DNA of 5,842 bases from CAYPZL01 sp964415045. Its GTDB lineage: Bacteria > Planctomycetota > Phycisphaerae > Sedimentisphaerales > Anaerobacaceae. Position 1 is the stretch's first letter; each line of letters opens with the position of its first letter. Positions 5,454 through 5,842 of this stretch are shown one piece after another. The stretch covers positions 1 through 5,842 of the forward strand of contig CAYPZL010000268.1 of NCBI GenBank assembly GCA_964415045.1. The letters run 5' to 3'. The notes under the pieces are model-generated. The model was given only the letters and a program-made list of their open reading frames with translations, made no database searches and was not told where the DNA came from. The translations under genes were made by a program, and so were the position numbers.

Positions 5454-5842
5454 ACTGCCATGAATCTAATAACACTCGGATACGGGCCGGAAAGCCCACA
5501 AATACCATTATCGTGGAACATCGGAAAAATAGGTAATCTCGTCGAGCTGATTTTTATAACTATCTTGCTATTTGCCTCGCTGAATCGTCGGAAACACAGG
5601 ATCGGCGCGCGACCCGGCCCCCGAAATGGGCCGCAGCGCGCCCGGCTTGCTGGTACAGGGGCCCCGGCGTTTTACCACTGCCAAGGCACGATCCAGTTTG
5701 CCAGCCCGAGTCGAAAGCGAAGGCTCTCGCCTGAGAATGAGACATTTTCCCCCGTGCCCGGGCGAGATCCTTCACTCTGCTGCGCTCCGCTGCAAAGGCG
5801 TAACATCTTGCTTTTTTGACAAGCATTTTTAGGCGATCAGTT
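5454..5842. other. 389-base region upstream of fhs, no supported gene
   Basis: Next to fhs is an AT-rich patch (about 5455-5580). On the minus strand it includes TATAAA (5553-5558), a possible -10 about 100 bases before the fhs start, but no good -35 stands at the right distance. Beyond it lies GC-rich DNA with a stem-loop at 5604-5642 and the palindrome ggggcccc at 5658-5665. A minus-strand frame at 5826-5560 (88 codons, MLVKKARCYAFAAERSR...) has no ribosome binding site and no recognisable domain; I do not call it a gene. A plus-strand TTGACA at 5816-5821 could be a -35, but its -10 would fall at or past the window edge. I did not recognise a tetrahydrofolate riboswitch in the leader. Confidence 0.5.
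5604..5642. repeat. GC-rich stem-loop upstream of fhs
   Basis: ggcgcgc (5604-5610) pairs with gcgcgcc (5636-5642), and ggccc (5616-5620) with gggcc (5628-5632). They are separated by internal loops of 5 and 3 bases and closed by a 7-base loop. No T tract follows on either strand, so it is not a standard intrinsic terminator. It could be a transcript-boundary structure, a protein site, or part of an intergenic repeat. Confidence 0.4.

Noticed and set aside
5454..5580. Possible tetrahydrofolate riboswitch in the fhs leader
   Set aside because: The position is biologically attractive, but I could not find the conserved core or the expected pseudoknot pairing; only a minor gggc/gccc hairpin is present.
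3681..5819. A 712-codon plus-strand open frame opposite fhs
   Set aside because: It is the antisense shadow of a confidently identified enzyme gene; high GC at third positions removes stops. The product is Gly/Asp/Val/Leu-rich low-information sequence with no domain, and no ribosome binding site was evident.
5816..5842. TTGACA near the right edge as a rightward promoter
   Set aside because: The -10 hexamer would fall at or beyond the window end, so it cannot be judged.

Overview
The window looks like a piece of a GC-rich chromosome from a planctomycete-type bacterium, probably an uncultured anaerobe near the Phycisphaerae/Sedimentisphaerales. This placement is an inference. It rests on a type IV prepilin-like protein with the QAFTLIELLVVI start and a C-terminal HG...ANILLMD tail, the tail of a secreted protein ending in a YIDDILLTKP-type jelly-roll strand, a LysM protein, and repeat-laden spacers of a kind I associate with that group. 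No rRNA or other marker gene is present to confirm it.

Layout, left to right. Bases 3-536 (+) are the C-terminal 177 residues of a large extracellular protein whose start lies outside the window; a bulged stem-loop terminator follows. A 340-base spacer with a plausible promoter leads to a complete prepilin-like protein (877-1647, +). Converging on it from the other strand is a 237-residue conserved hypothetical protein (1754-2467, -), whose first part resembles the core-binding (SAM-like) domain of tyrosine recombinases but which has no catalytic domain. Upstream of that, on the same strand, is a short LysM protein (2733-3050, -) whose N-terminus looks disturbed.

Bases 3051-3686 are an accessory patch. 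It holds the left part of a broken ISL3-type insertion sequence (first 62 codons of the transposase, 3164-3352, +), preceded by a strong stem-loop that buries the ribosome binding site and start codon of that transposase. After it come a diverged direct repeat of about 50 bp in two copies and a roughly 90-bp imperfect inverted repeat between them.

The largest gene is formate--tetrahydrofolate ligase (fhs, 3687-5453, -), complete at 588 residues and intact in its ATP and formyl-phosphate motifs. It makes 10-formyl-THF for one-carbon metabolism or the methyl branch of the Wood-Ljungdahl pathway. The last 389 bases, upstream of fhs, carry an AT-rich patch that probably contains its promoter and a GC-rich stem-loop, and no gene I can support. 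The genes do not form one pathway: two cell-surface genes point right, and the hypothetical, LysM and fhs genes point left and are separately spaced, with mobile-element debris between the LysM gene and fhs. No CRISPR array, tRNA, rRNA or recognisable riboswitch was seen.
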